A stretch of DNA of 64,000 bases from Bradyrhizobium sp. LTSP885 (GTDB lineage: Bacteria > Pseudomonadota > Alphaproteobacteria > Rhizobiales > Xanthobacteraceae). The stretch covers positions 124,001 through 188,000 of the forward strand of contig NZ_JYMT01000004.1 of assembly GCF_000938305.1 (NCBI RefSeq). Reading direction: 5' to 3'. This document shows positions 34,080 to 42,969 of the stretch, in pieces (positions within the stretch are counted from its first letter, which is position 1; each line of letters begins with the position of its first letter). Under the pieces are notes generated by a model that worked only from the letters and a program-made list of their open reading frames with translations, did not search any database and had not been told where the DNA came from. Made by a program: the position numbers and the translations under genes.

Positions 34080-34493
34080 TGCCCGTCAGTCGAAACTCCT
34101 GCTCGAATGATCGCCAGCTATCGGCATCATTCGGTCGAATGTAGCAAGGCGAGAGGCTGTCCAATGCCAAGGGGCCGACAAGGCCTTCGAAAAGCGAGCC
34201 GACGATGCAGGCGGCGGAGGCTTGAACGTCCTGGACGGGAAACTCTCCGTCACGAATTCCCCGCTCAATAATTCCTTCGAACATCCGAGCAAGCTTTCTG
34301 CGATATTTAAGGCGCGCCGATTCAATTTTCGGCTCGACGGGCTCGGCGTCAAGGGCATGCGCCAGCTTCCGGCCCAACAGCGCCCGGCTTGCAAAGAGCC
34401 ACGCAGAAGCCGACAGGCGTTCAGCCGCCGTGCCATCCTCAATGGCTACTTGCGCGGGGCACGGCTCGAAACAGGCTAGCGGATCTCGTTCAC
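34080..34493 (-). pseudogene. TetR-family regulator remnant (C-terminal domain only)
   Basis: Leftward from about 34493 an open stretch encodes a TetR C-terminal domain: TAAERLSASAWLFASRALLG, KYRRKLARMFEGIIERGIRD, GEFPVQDVQASAACIVGSLF and EGLVGPLALD. No helix-turn-helix region precedes it. The frame instead runs into the last codons of the GntR gene, so the 5' part is deleted. It fits a relic of a regulator lost before or during the arrival of the GntR-importer block. Confidence 0.65.
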
Positions 34494-35267
34494 GTAGTGA
34501 TGATGCGCAGTCGTGGCGCGGTGCTCGCTTAGGATCGCAAGCGCACCGGCTTGATCGTACGCCTCCTCGCGGATCACCAGAACGGCGTTCGGCGAAGCTA
34601 GCGCGAGTAGACGCCGATCCTCCTTGTCGGCGAGTTCCGCCAAGAGCTTCTCGCGTATCGCTGCAATACGAATGCCGTAGGCGTCGAGCAGATGGAGATA
34701 GAGCAGCGCAGGCACGTTCGTCGCCTCGCGCGGGAAATCAGGCACGCGGCGCCCAATGAGCCGTATTCGCGAATGCATCACCGGCACGCGGCCAACACGT
34801 CGGATGCGGTGAAGACAGAGCAGCGGCTCACCAACGGCTTCCGTGAAGAGCACCGCCTCCCCTGCATCTGCCGGCCGCAGCACCACGGACAAGACTTCGG
34901 GCACGGAACGCTGGAGGCCGCCGTCTTCGCCATGAAGTCGGAAATACTGGAAGAAAAAGCGCAGACTGTGCTGAGGTGCGCGGCCGGTCACGACCGTCCC
35001 GGTCTTGCGCCGACGCACCAGCATGCCGTCGGCGGTCAGGTCCGCGAGCGCCCGGCGGATGGTGCCGACCGCAACTCCGTATCGCGCAGCAAGCGCAACT
35101 TCACCGGGAAGCACCGTGCCCGGAGACAGTTCGCCCACCAGGATCGCCTCGGCGATCTGCCGTTTGACGTGCTCGTACAACGGAACCGGCAGGCCGGATG
35201 AGCCGCTCGCCGCTGCTTTTGCCTGTTTACCGGTCACGCCTGCCTCATTCTTTGGAATTGACAGCAA
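34476..35267 (-). CDS. GntR-family regulator with UTRA effector domain
   Basis: The 263-residue protein has a GntR winged helix (PLYEHVKRQIAEAILVGELS, PGEVALAARYGVAVGTIRRA) and a UTRA domain (LLCLHRIRRVGRVPVMHSRI to NAVLVIREEAYDQAGALAIL) that binds a small effector. The start is a TTG at 35267. A GTG ten codons downstream is an alternative. It is divergent from the M20-ABC importer operon, with the two coding regions about 48 bases apart, and almost certainly regulates it. Confidence 0.88.
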   Translation of the reverse strand: MLSIPKNEAGVTGKQAKAAASGSSGLPVPLYEHVKRQIAEAILVGELSPGTVLPGEVALAARYGVAVGTIRRALADLTADGMLVRRRKTGTVVTGRAPQHSLRFFFQYFRLHGEDGGLQRSVPEVLSVVLRPADAGEAVLFTEAVGEPLLCLHRIRRVGRVPVMHSRIRLIGRRVPDFPREATNVPALLYLHLLDAYGIRIAAIREKLLAELADKEDRRLLALASPNAVLVIREEAYDQAGALAILSEHRATTAHHHYVNEIR

Positions 35268-35314
35268 TCGGCTTCGTCTATTTCTTTATAGAATATAGAA
35301 ATGAGCCGCCGCAA

Positions 35315-36631
35315 ATGATTTCTCCACCGCCAGGCCCAGGACCGGCCAGCCCGACGCTGGCCGACGGTTTCGCCGAGATCGAGCGCACAGCCGAACGTGC
35401 GATCGACGATCTTGCGCGGATGGTGGCAATCGACACGACTTTCCCGCCCGGCGCGGGATACGAAGCGTTTGCCGGCTTGATGGAGAGCGCTGTTGCAGCG
35501 CTCGGCCTGGACTGCCAACGCGTCGATGTCCCTGAACATTTGTGGCGCGTGACGGGCGGCCCGGCGCAAGGGCGCAGAACCAATCTCATCGCGCGCCGCC
35601 GCTCCGGCCGGCCGGTCCTGGGGTTATACTTCCACGTCGATACCGTACCGGCTGCACCGGGCTGGGAAACCGATCCCCTGTTGCTGACACGCGATGGTGA
35701 CCGACTGATCGGCCTCGGCGCCGCCGACATGAAGGGCACCATCACAGCCGTGCTCTTGGCGCTGCGAGCCGCCGACACAATCGGCCTGCCGCTCGGCTAC
35801 GATCCGATGCTGCTGCACTGCACCGACGAGGAAGGCGGGCTCTACCCTGGCATACGCTATCTCGCCGAACAGGACTTGCTGGAAGGTCACATCCTCAACT
35901 TCAACGGTGCAGCAGCGCCACGTATCTGGGCCGGCTGCTTTGGCCTCTTCACGCTTCTGGTGCGGGTCCACGGCAGGACGCTTCATGCGAGCGAGGCTGC
36001 GAGCGCAGGAAGCGGCGCCAACGCCATCGAGGCCGCACTGCCGATCCTCAATGCGCTCGCGGCGCTGAAGCCAAAGATCGCGGAGCGCACGTCCGCCCTG
36101 CCCGCGCCGCCGCACGCAACGCATCCGCTCGCTGCACAGCTCGATATTTCCGCCGCCCATGGCGGTCAATGCGGCGGCCAGATTCCCTCGCGGTTTGAGA
36201 TCCTCATCTGCCGCCGCTACGCGCCGGAGGAGGACTTCCTCGCCACGCGCAGCGAAATCGAGCTCACCGTCCGCGAGGCCGCGCCCCACACCGAGATCGA
36301 GATGGTCCTCACCGGTCACCTCATGCCGACATCCGATCCGACTGGTCCACACTGGCCGCGTTGGCAGGAAGCCCTATCGGCCGGATTCGGCTACGCACCC
36401 GACGAATTCGCCAAATGGGGCGCGACGAGCTGCTCCGATTTCGGCTGGGTGCAAGCCATCGGCATGCAGGAGATCCTGCTGACCGGCCTCGGCCGGCCGG
36501 AAAGCCGCGTTCATGCGCCCGGCGAATTCACCACGCTCGCCGACATCGTGGCGCTGGCGAAATCGGTCCTTGCCTATCTGTCCGCCGAATTCCGTCCCGA
36601 TCTTTCTCCCGAAGCAGTCGCCGGCCGCTAA
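35315..36631 (+). CDS. M20-family metallohydrolase (first gene of importer operon)
   Basis: From the ATG at 35315 (MISPPPGPGPASPTL), 438 residues lack a signal peptide, so the enzyme is cytoplasmic. The metal site is complete: YFHVDTVP (His107, Asp109), GAADMKGT (Asp138) and HCTDEEGG (Glu172, Glu173). The central dimerisation domain is present (LLVRVHGRTLHASEAASAGS). It belongs to the ArgE/DapE-type deacylase and peptidase group. Its place before a peptide-type importer suggests it hydrolyses the imported compound. Confidence 0.9.
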   Translation: MISPPPGPGPASPTLADGFAEIERTAERAIDDLARMVAIDTTFPPGAGYEAFAGLMESAVAALGLDCQRVDVPEHLWRVTGGPAQGRRTNLIARRRSGRPVLGLYFHVDTVPAAPGWETDPLLLTRDGDRLIGLGAADMKGTITAVLLALRAADTIGLPLGYDPMLLHCTDEEGGLYPGIRYLAEQDLLEGHILNFNGAAAPRIWAGCFGLFTLLVRVHGRTLHASEAASAGSGANAIEAALPILNALAALKPKIAERTSALPAPPHATHPLAAQLDISAAHGGQCGGQIPSRFEILICRRYAPEEDFLATRSEIELTVREAAPHTEIEMVLTGHLMPTSDPTGPHWPRWQEALSAGFGYAPDEFAKWGATSCSDFGWVQAIGMQEILLTGLGRPESRVHAPGEFTTLADIVALAKSVLAYLSAEFRPDLSPEAVAGR

Positions 36632-36649
36632 CTCAAGGAGCACGCATCT

Positions 36650-38197
36650 ATGCTGTCCGTCACGCGCCGTCTTTTCCTGGCCGGAACTGCAATCAGCCTC
36701 GCAGGTCTGCCCAAACTCACCCTCGCCGAAGCCCCGAAGCGCGGCGGCGTGCTCCGGATGTCGGTCGACCAGGCGGCATCGGTCATCCATCCGATGCTGG
36801 CGCGCGTGAACCCGGAGTATCTCGTCACCGAACTACTCTACTCCAACCTCACCCGGTTGAAGCCGGACATGACCGTCGAGCCCGACCTTGCTATCTCGTG
36901 GGAGCCGAACGCGACCCTGACGGAGTGGACCTTCAAGCTGCGTTCGGGCGTGACATTTCACGACGGTTCGCCACTGACCGCCGACGATGTCGTCGCGACC
37001 ATCAATGCCATCCTGGATCCCAAGACCGCTTCTCCCGGCCGCACCAATGTCGGCCCGATCAAGGAAGTCGCCGCGGTCGATCCGCTGACCGTCAAGTTCG
37101 CGCTCACCGGCGCCTATGCCGACCTGCCAGTGGCACTCACCTATCTCAACGCGCGCATCGTTCCGGCCAAGGTCATCGCCGGCGACCTCGCGAGCCTTTC
37201 GACCACCGCCAACGGCACCGGCCCATTCAAGCTGGCAGCCTACGAGCCCGATCGCCGGATCATCGTCGAACGTAACCCTGCCTATTATGACCCGACGCGG
37301 CCTTACCTCGACCGTGTGGAACTGCTCGTCTACCCGGACCGCACCGCCGAAGCGTCAGCGATGATCTCCGGCGAGATCGACTTGCTTCTGACGACCGCAC
37401 CAGGCGAGTATGAGCGCCTCGTCAAGGCCGATGGCGTCAAGGCCCTGCGCAGCCCATCCGGCCAGTTCCTGAATATCAACCTCGGATGCGACCAGAAGCC
37501 GTTCAACGACGTGCGCGTTCGCCAGGCCCTGGCATTGGCGGTCGATCGCGAGGCAACCGTGGGCTTTGTCGCGGGCGGCTATGGCACGCCGGGCAACGAC
37601 ACGCCGCTGAGCTCCGCCTACCACTTCTACAAGAACATTCCGCTGAAGAAGCCCGACATCGCCAAGGCGAAGAAGCTCCTGGCCGACGCCGGCTATCCCA
37701 ACGGTATCGACTTGACGCTGGTCGCATCCGACAAGCCGTCAACCCGCACGCAGCTCGGCGTCGCGGTCCGCGAGATGGCGGCCGCAGCCGGCTTCCGCAT
37801 CAACGTGCAGACCATGCCGCATGCCACTTATCTCGACCAGGTCTGGAAGAAAGGCAATTTCTACGTCGGCTTCTACAACATGCAGCCGACCGCCGACGCC
37901 GTCTTCAACCTGCTCTACACGTCGAACGCAGCCTGGAACGAGACCCGCTGGAACAACGCGGACTTTGACGCAGTCATCAATGCAGCCCGCGTCGAGACCG
38001 AAGAAGCGAAGCGCGCCGCACTCTACGCCAAGGCACAGGACATGATGAACGCCGACGTCCCCTCCGTGATCTCGGCATTCTTCGACCTTCTCGCGGCACA
38101 ACGCTCCTACGTCGACGGCTACGTGCTGCACCCGCGCGGATCGGTATTCCGCCTCGACATGGTCTCGCTCGGCGCCGCCGCGCCGAAGCGCACCTGA
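36650..38197 (+). CDS. ABC importer substrate-binding protein, family 5 (peptide/opine type)
   Basis: The 515-residue protein has a Tat-like leader (MLSVTRRLFLAGTAISLAGL) and is periplasmic. Family-5 features are ELLYSNLTRLKPDMTVEPDL, WTFKLRSGVTFHDGSPLTAD, TGPFKLAAYEPDRRIIVERN and FNDVRVRQALALAVDRE. Such proteins bind di/oligopeptides, opines, nickel complexes or glutathione. It starts 19 bases after the M20 gene and is followed by two permeases and a double ATPase. The ligand is probably an N-acylated or peptide-like amino acid, because M20 hydrolases flank the importer. Confidence 0.93.
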   Translation: MLSVTRRLFLAGTAISLAGLPKLTLAEAPKRGGVLRMSVDQAASVIHPMLARVNPEYLVTELLYSNLTRLKPDMTVEPDLAISWEPNATLTEWTFKLRSGVTFHDGSPLTADDVVATINAILDPKTASPGRTNVGPIKEVAAVDPLTVKFALTGAYADLPVALTYLNARIVPAKVIAGDLASLSTTANGTGPFKLAAYEPDRRIIVERNPAYYDPTRPYLDRVELLVYPDRTAEASAMISGEIDLLLTTAPGEYERLVKADGVKALRSPSGQFLNINLGCDQKPFNDVRVRQALALAVDREATVGFVAGGYGTPGNDTPLSSAYHFYKNIPLKKPDIAKAKKLLADAGYPNGIDLTLVASDKPSTRTQLGVAVREMAAAAGFRINVQTMPHATYLDQVWKKGNFYVGFYNMQPTADAVFNLLYTSNAAWNETRWNNADFDAVINAARVETEEAKRAALYAKAQDMMNADVPSVISAFFDLLAAQRSYVDGYVLHPRGSVFRLDMVSLGAAAPKRT

Positions 38198-38212
38198 CAC
38201 CGGAGGCGCTCG

Positions 38213-39160
38213 GTGACACTGGTCTGGTTCGTCCGCCGATTGATGCTGACGGTCTACACCGTCATCGTGGTCTCGATGCTGGTGTTCGCCATCACGCAGA
38301 TCCTGCCGGCGGACGCCGCCCAGTCGCTGCTCGGGGAAAACGCGACGCCCGACGCGCTGGCCGCGCTCAGGACGAAGCTCGGGCTCGGCGATCCGGCTTG
38401 GCTGCAATATGGGCGCTGGGCTCGCCACGTCTTCACCGGCGATTTCGGCATCTCGATGCGCACGAGCCAGCCGGTCGGCCCGGAAATGCTGGCGGCGCTG
38501 TCGCGCTCACTGCTGCTTGCCGTATCGGCCATCCTGGTCACGCTGGCCGTTGCCGTGCCGCTCGGCGTGGTAGCGGCGCTGCGGCAAGGCAGGCTCACCG
38601 ACACGGGCGTCAGCCTCATTGCCTATCTCGGGATATCCCTGCCGGAATTCGTCACCGCGACGCTGCTTGCCCTTCTGCTGTCCGATACGTTGCATTGGCT
38701 GCCCGCGACCGGCTACGTCTCCCCACTGGAGGATTTCGGCGGCGGCATCCGCCATCTGGCGCTGCCGGTGCTCACTGTCTCGGTGATCCTCGTCGCGCAC
38801 GTCATGCGCATGATGCGCTCCGAGACGCTCGACGTGCTGAAATCGGACTATATCCGCGCCGCGCGCTTGAAGGGCCTGCCGGAACGCACGGTGCTGTTTC
38901 GCCACGCCCTGCGCAACGCGCTGTTACCGGTCGTCACCATCATCGCGCTCGACGTCGGCTACCTGCTCGGCGGCGTCATCGTGATCGAGGAAATCTTCGC
39001 CATTCCCGGCATCGGACGAGCCCTGATGGTCGCCATCACCACGCGCGACCTGCCGTCGATCCAGGCGGGCGTGTTGATCATGGCCACGACCTATGCCGTC
39101 ACCAACACGTTCGCTGACATGGCCTATGCGTTTCTCGACCGGCGGATCCGCTATGACTGA
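38213..39160 (+). CDS. ABC importer permease, DppB type
   Basis: It starts with a GTG at 38213 after GGAGGCGCTC and encodes 315 residues with six membrane helices (LMLTVYTVIVVSMLVFAITQ first). The DppB-type leader region has LGLGDPAWLQYGRWARHVFT. The coupling loop is DYIRAARLKGLPERTVLFRH followed by ALRNALLP. It forms the inner-membrane channel together with the downstream DppC-type permease, whose ATG overlaps its last eight bases. Confidence 0.93.
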   Translation: MTLVWFVRRLMLTVYTVIVVSMLVFAITQILPADAAQSLLGENATPDALAALRTKLGLGDPAWLQYGRWARHVFTGDFGISMRTSQPVGPEMLAALSRSLLLAVSAILVTLAVAVPLGVVAALRQGRLTDTGVSLIAYLGISLPEFVTATLLALLLSDTLHWLPATGYVSPLEDFGGGIRHLALPVLTVSVILVAHVMRMMRSETLDVLKSDYIRAARLKGLPERTVLFRHALRNALLPVVTIIALDVGYLLGGVIVIEEIFAIPGIGRALMVAITTRDLPSIQAGVLIMATTYAVTNTFADMAYAFLDRRIRYD

Positions 39161-39983
39161 GCTGTTCATCCGCCTGATGCGAAAACCACAGGGTTTTGTC
39201 GGCGTCGTGCTCCTGGCGCTGATTGCGTCAGCTTGCCTGTTCGGGCCGGCATTGGCGCCCTATGCGCCGGAGAAGATCGATTTCCTCGGCCGGTTTCGCG
39301 CACCCGGCTGGCAGAACTGGCTTGGCGCTGATCAATTCGGCCGCGACATCCTGAGCCGCCTGATGGTCGGCGCGCGTTCGACCGTACCGCTCGCTTTCAT
39401 CGCCACCTTCGTCGGCAGCGCAGTTGGAGCGATCATCGGCGTTGGCTCGGCCTATCTCGGCGGACGAACCGACGAGGCTATCATGCGCACCAACGACGCC
39501 GTGATGGCGATCCCAGGCCTTCTGATGGCCCTGTTGCTGGTCTCAACGCTCGGCAACGGCGCCGGCAATGCCGTCATTGCCATCGCGGTGGCCTTTGCGC
39601 CCGGCATGGCGCGGGTGACCCGCTCGGCCGCGCTCAACGTACGCAACCAGGACTACGTCAAGGCCGCCATCGCACGTGGCGAGGGAGCGCCCTGGATTAT
39701 CTTCCGCGAGATGTTGCCCAACGTCATGGCGCCGATCGTGATCGAATCCACCATCCGCGTGTCCTTCGCCATCATGCTGTTCGCAACGCTGAGCTTTCTC
39801 GGCGTCGGCGCCCAGCCGCCGGCATCCGAATGGGGGCTCATGGTGGCAGAGGCGCGCCAATACATGCATCAGGCACCATGGGGATTGATCGCGCCCTCGG
39901 CCGCGATCGCGCTCACCGCCATTGCCTTCAACCTCCTAGGCGACGGCCTTCGCGACGCCCTCAATCCGAAGGACGAGCAGTGA
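39153..39983 (+). CDS. ABC importer permease, DppC type
   Basis: From ATG 39153, 276 residues are encoded, with the N-terminal OppC-type helix (RKPQGFVGVVLLALIASACL), the block GADQFGRDILSRLMVGARST and the coupling loop DYVKAAIARGEGAPWIIFRE. It pairs with the DppB-type permease. Its TGA overlaps the GTG start of the ATPase gene by four bases, so the operon is tightly coupled. Confidence 0.93.
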   Translation: MTELFIRLMRKPQGFVGVVLLALIASACLFGPALAPYAPEKIDFLGRFRAPGWQNWLGADQFGRDILSRLMVGARSTVPLAFIATFVGSAVGAIIGVGSAYLGGRTDEAIMRTNDAVMAIPGLLMALLLVSTLGNGAGNAVIAIAVAFAPGMARVTRSAALNVRNQDYVKAAIARGEGAPWIIFREMLPNVMAPIVIESTIRVSFAIMLFATLSFLGVGAQPPASEWGLMVAEARQYMHQAPWGLIAPSAAIALTAIAFNLLGDGLRDALNPKDEQ

Positions 39984-41554
39984 TCCCAGCACTTGCAATC
40001 CGTAACTATACGCTCGACTACGTGACCGCCGCCGAACCGGTGCACGTGCTGCACGACATTTCACTGGAGATCATGCCAGGCGAGGTGCTGGGCCTCGTCG
40101 GAGAATCCGGCTCCGGCAAGAGTTCGCTCGCCTGGGCGTTGATGCGCCACCTGCCGGACAATGCCCGCGAAGTCGCGGGATCGCTGTGCCTCGGCGACAT
40201 CGACCTCCAGCGCCTGAGCCCGCGGGAGCTGACCAAGATACGCGGACGCCGGCTCGGCATGGTGTTCCAGGATCCATCGACCTCACTCAACCCGACGCTC
40301 ACCGTCGGCCGGCAGGTCACCGAGACGCTGATTCAGCACCGAGGCCTCAAGCCGCGCGACGCTGACGCGCTTGCCATCGATCTGCTTGGCCACGTCGATC
40401 TCAACAATCCTGCCGAAATCATGCGGCGCTACCCTCACGAAATCTCCGGCGGGGAAAAACAGCGCGTCATCATTGCTACCGCCTTCGGCTGCCGACCCGA
40501 CGTCATCCTGTTCGACGAACCGACCACGGCACTCGACGTGATCACTGGCGCGCGCATCCTCGAACTGTTCGCGCGACTACGCCGCGAGACGAGCGTTGCC
40601 GCGCTCTATATTTCCCACGACCTTGCACTTGTGACGCGCGTCGCCGACCGAGTCGCGGTCCTGGAGCGCGGCCGCCTGGTCGAGCAGGCGCCGGCGGCCG
40701 ACATCTTCCGCGCGCCGCGCCATGCCAACACGCGCGCACTTGTGGACGCCGTGCCCAGACCCGAACGCCGTCTCGTCCATGACAAGCCACGCGACCAGGT
40801 CCTTCTCGCCGCCTCCGATATCGAAGTCCAATATGGCCGCGGCGGACTGTTCCGAGACCCGCCGCCGCCGGCCACGAAAAAGATCGGGCTTGAGATTCGC
40901 GGCGGCGAGATCCTCGGCCTCGTCGGCGAGTCCGGCTCTGGCAAGTCTTCGATGGCGCGCGCCCTTATCGGGCTTGCACGGTTCTCAGGCAAGATCTCCT
41001 TCGACGAGCACGAGATCCACGGCATGAGCGACATGAACGCCGCTTACCGCCGCGACGTGCAGATCATCTTCCAGCATCCGGATTCCTCGCTCAATCCGCG
41101 TCACAGGATCGACGAGATCCTGTCGCGTCCTCTCAAGCTCTACGGCGGCCATCTCGGGGATATTCCCGACCTGCTCAATCAGGTGCGCCTGCCCGCTTCC
41201 TACGCCAACCGCTGGCCACATCAGCTTTCAGGCGGCGAGAAGCAGCGCATCGCCATCGCGCGTGCGTTCGCCGCGCGGCCGAAACTCGTAATCTGCGACG
41301 AGATCACCGCGCCGCTGGACGTCTCCGTGCAGGCCCAGATCGTCGAATTGCTGCTGGCGCTGCGCGAGGAAACTGGAACCGCCTTTCTCTTCATCACCCA
41401 CGATCTCAACCTCATCCGTCAGATCGCCCACCGCATCGCCGTGATGCGCCGAGGCGAAGTGGTCGACCTTTTGGCCGTCGAGGATTTCGACGCAGACCAC
41501 GTCCATCCCTATACCCGCGAACTGATGGCCGCCTCGCCCGTACCGGTCGGTTGA
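39980..41554 (+). CDS. Fused double ABC ATPase (DppD-DppF type)
   Basis: The start is the GTG at 39980 within a GTGA overlap. The 524 residues hold two full ATPase domains. The first has Walker A GESGSGKSS (about residue 41), signature ISGGEKQR (about 156) and Walker B VILFDEPTTALD. The second has Walker A GESGSGKSS (about 314), signature LSGGEKQR (about 416) and a Walker B with Ile in place of Pro, LVICDEITAPLD. Fusion of the two ATPases into one chain is common in rhizobial peptide importers. It energises uptake by the two permeases upstream. Confidence 0.94.
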   Translation: MIPALAIRNYTLDYVTAAEPVHVLHDISLEIMPGEVLGLVGESGSGKSSLAWALMRHLPDNAREVAGSLCLGDIDLQRLSPRELTKIRGRRLGMVFQDPSTSLNPTLTVGRQVTETLIQHRGLKPRDADALAIDLLGHVDLNNPAEIMRRYPHEISGGEKQRVIIATAFGCRPDVILFDEPTTALDVITGARILELFARLRRETSVAALYISHDLALVTRVADRVAVLERGRLVEQAPAADIFRAPRHANTRALVDAVPRPERRLVHDKPRDQVLLAASDIEVQYGRGGLFRDPPPPATKKIGLEIRGGEILGLVGESGSGKSSMARALIGLARFSGKISFDEHEIHGMSDMNAAYRRDVQIIFQHPDSSLNPRHRIDEILSRPLKLYGGHLGDIPDLLNQVRLPASYANRWPHQLSGGEKQRIAIARAFAARPKLVICDEITAPLDVSVQAQIVELLLALREETGTAFLFITHDLNLIRQIAHRIAVMRRGEVVDLLAVEDFDADHVHPYTRELMAASPVPVG

Positions 41555-41572
41555 CGATAAGGATTTCCTGTT

Positions 41573-42787
41573 ATGGATCACAACGCACTTCTCGCCCGGA
41601 TCGATGTGCCCGCCGCCCTCGATCTCTTGTCACGCATGGTGCAGCACAAGAGCTACTCCAAATCGGATGGCGAGAAGCAGCTCGCAGCCTTCATGGCAGG
41701 CCGCATGCGTGAGATCGGCCTCGAGACCGAGCTCACGCCCTTCGGCAACGAGGGCCGGGTCAACGCCGTCGGCCGCTGGAGGGGCGCGGGCGGCGGCAAG
41801 AGCCTGATGTTCAACGGCCATCTCGACACCAACCCGGTGACCGAGGGCTGGACCGTCGATCCCTGGGCCGGAAAGGTCGATGACGACTTCATCTACGGCA
41901 TCGGCGTATCCAACATGAAGGCCGGCGATGCGGCCTACTTCTGCGCGGTCAGGACGCTGATCGACGCCGGTGTCAAACTCAAGGGCGACGTCATCCTCAC
42001 CTACGTGGTCGGCGAGCTGCAAGGCGGCGTCGGCACCTACTCGCTGGTCGAGCAGGGCCTTCGCGCCGACTATTTCATCAACTCCGAGCCGACCGATCTG
42101 AAAGCCATGACGATGCACGCCGCGGCCTTCATGTTCATCATCGAGTTGACCGGCAATACCCGTCATCTGTCCAAGCGCGAAGAGGCGGTCGATGCCATCA
42201 CGGCCGCGTGCGAGCTCATTCCGCGCCTCAATGCGATGAAGTTCTCGGGCGCCCTCTCGCCGGAGCATGAGCGGATCAATCGCGTCCATGTCGGCGTCGT
42301 CCACGGCGCGCTCGGCCGCGAATTGCACGAATGGCGCACGCCCCAGGTCGCGGATTTCGTGCGGATCAAGGGCTCGGGCCGCTACGCACCGGGCCAGTCC
42401 GAGGCCGGGGCCTTGGCCGACATGCGTCGCGAGCTCGATGCGCTCGAAGCACGGTTTCCCGGCCTCAAGGCTGAGGTCATGTCGGAGGACCGCTCCGGCG
42501 TTCCGACCATGCCGCCGTTCGAAGTGGCGCGCAGCAGCCCGATCGTCGAGGCCGTCAACCGCGCTTATCGCGCAATACGCGGAGAGGACCAGCCGACGGG
42601 AGCCGTTGCGCCGAGCTGCTTCTACGGCACCGACGCCGGTCATCTGCACTATTTCGGCGGGATGGAAGGCATCGTCTGCGGCCCTGGCGGCCGCTACAAC
42701 ACCATGCCCGACGAGCGGGTCGATATCGCCGACTTTATCGACATGATCCGCATCTACACGCTGGCCATTCTGGATATCTGTGCCTGA
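41573..42787 (+). CDS. Second M20-family protein, metal-bridging Asp replaced by Asn
   Basis: The 404-residue cytoplasmic protein ends the operon. It has NGHLDTNP (His83, Asp85) and VVGELQGG (Glu in the catalytic loop), then INSEPTD. At the position of the metal-bridging Asp (usually GxxDMKG) it reads GIGVSNMKAGDA, with Asn114. A subgroup of M20 proteins carries this SNMK form. Whether it is active with the same metal site is not known to me. It differs clearly from the first M20 gene of the operon, so the two probably act on different bonds or steps. Confidence 0.88.
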   Translation: MDHNALLARIDVPAALDLLSRMVQHKSYSKSDGEKQLAAFMAGRMREIGLETELTPFGNEGRVNAVGRWRGAGGGKSLMFNGHLDTNPVTEGWTVDPWAGKVDDDFIYGIGVSNMKAGDAAYFCAVRTLIDAGVKLKGDVILTYVVGELQGGVGTYSLVEQGLRADYFINSEPTDLKAMTMHAAAFMFIIELTGNTRHLSKREEAVDAITAACELIPRLNAMKFSGALSPEHERINRVHVGVVHGALGRELHEWRTPQVADFVRIKGSGRYAPGQSEAGALADMRRELDALEARFPGLKAEVMSEDRSGVPTMPPFEVARSSPIVEAVNRAYRAIRGEDQPTGAVAPSCFYGTDAGHLHYFGGMEGIVCGPGGRYNTMPDERVDIADFIDMIRIYTLAILDICA

Positions 42788-42969
42788 GAATGCCGAAGGC
42801 GAATTCCAATGTTGTTTCCGATCGACGAATATGAAGCGCGCGTTGCGATCGCCAGATCCGAACTCTGCCCGCCAATAGTCTTCGAATGTCTCCAGCTATA
42901 CTTATCTTTATGTTCAGCGGGTTGGGTCGAGTCGTGGCGCAATTTTGGATACGTTCGGATAGGTAAAAA

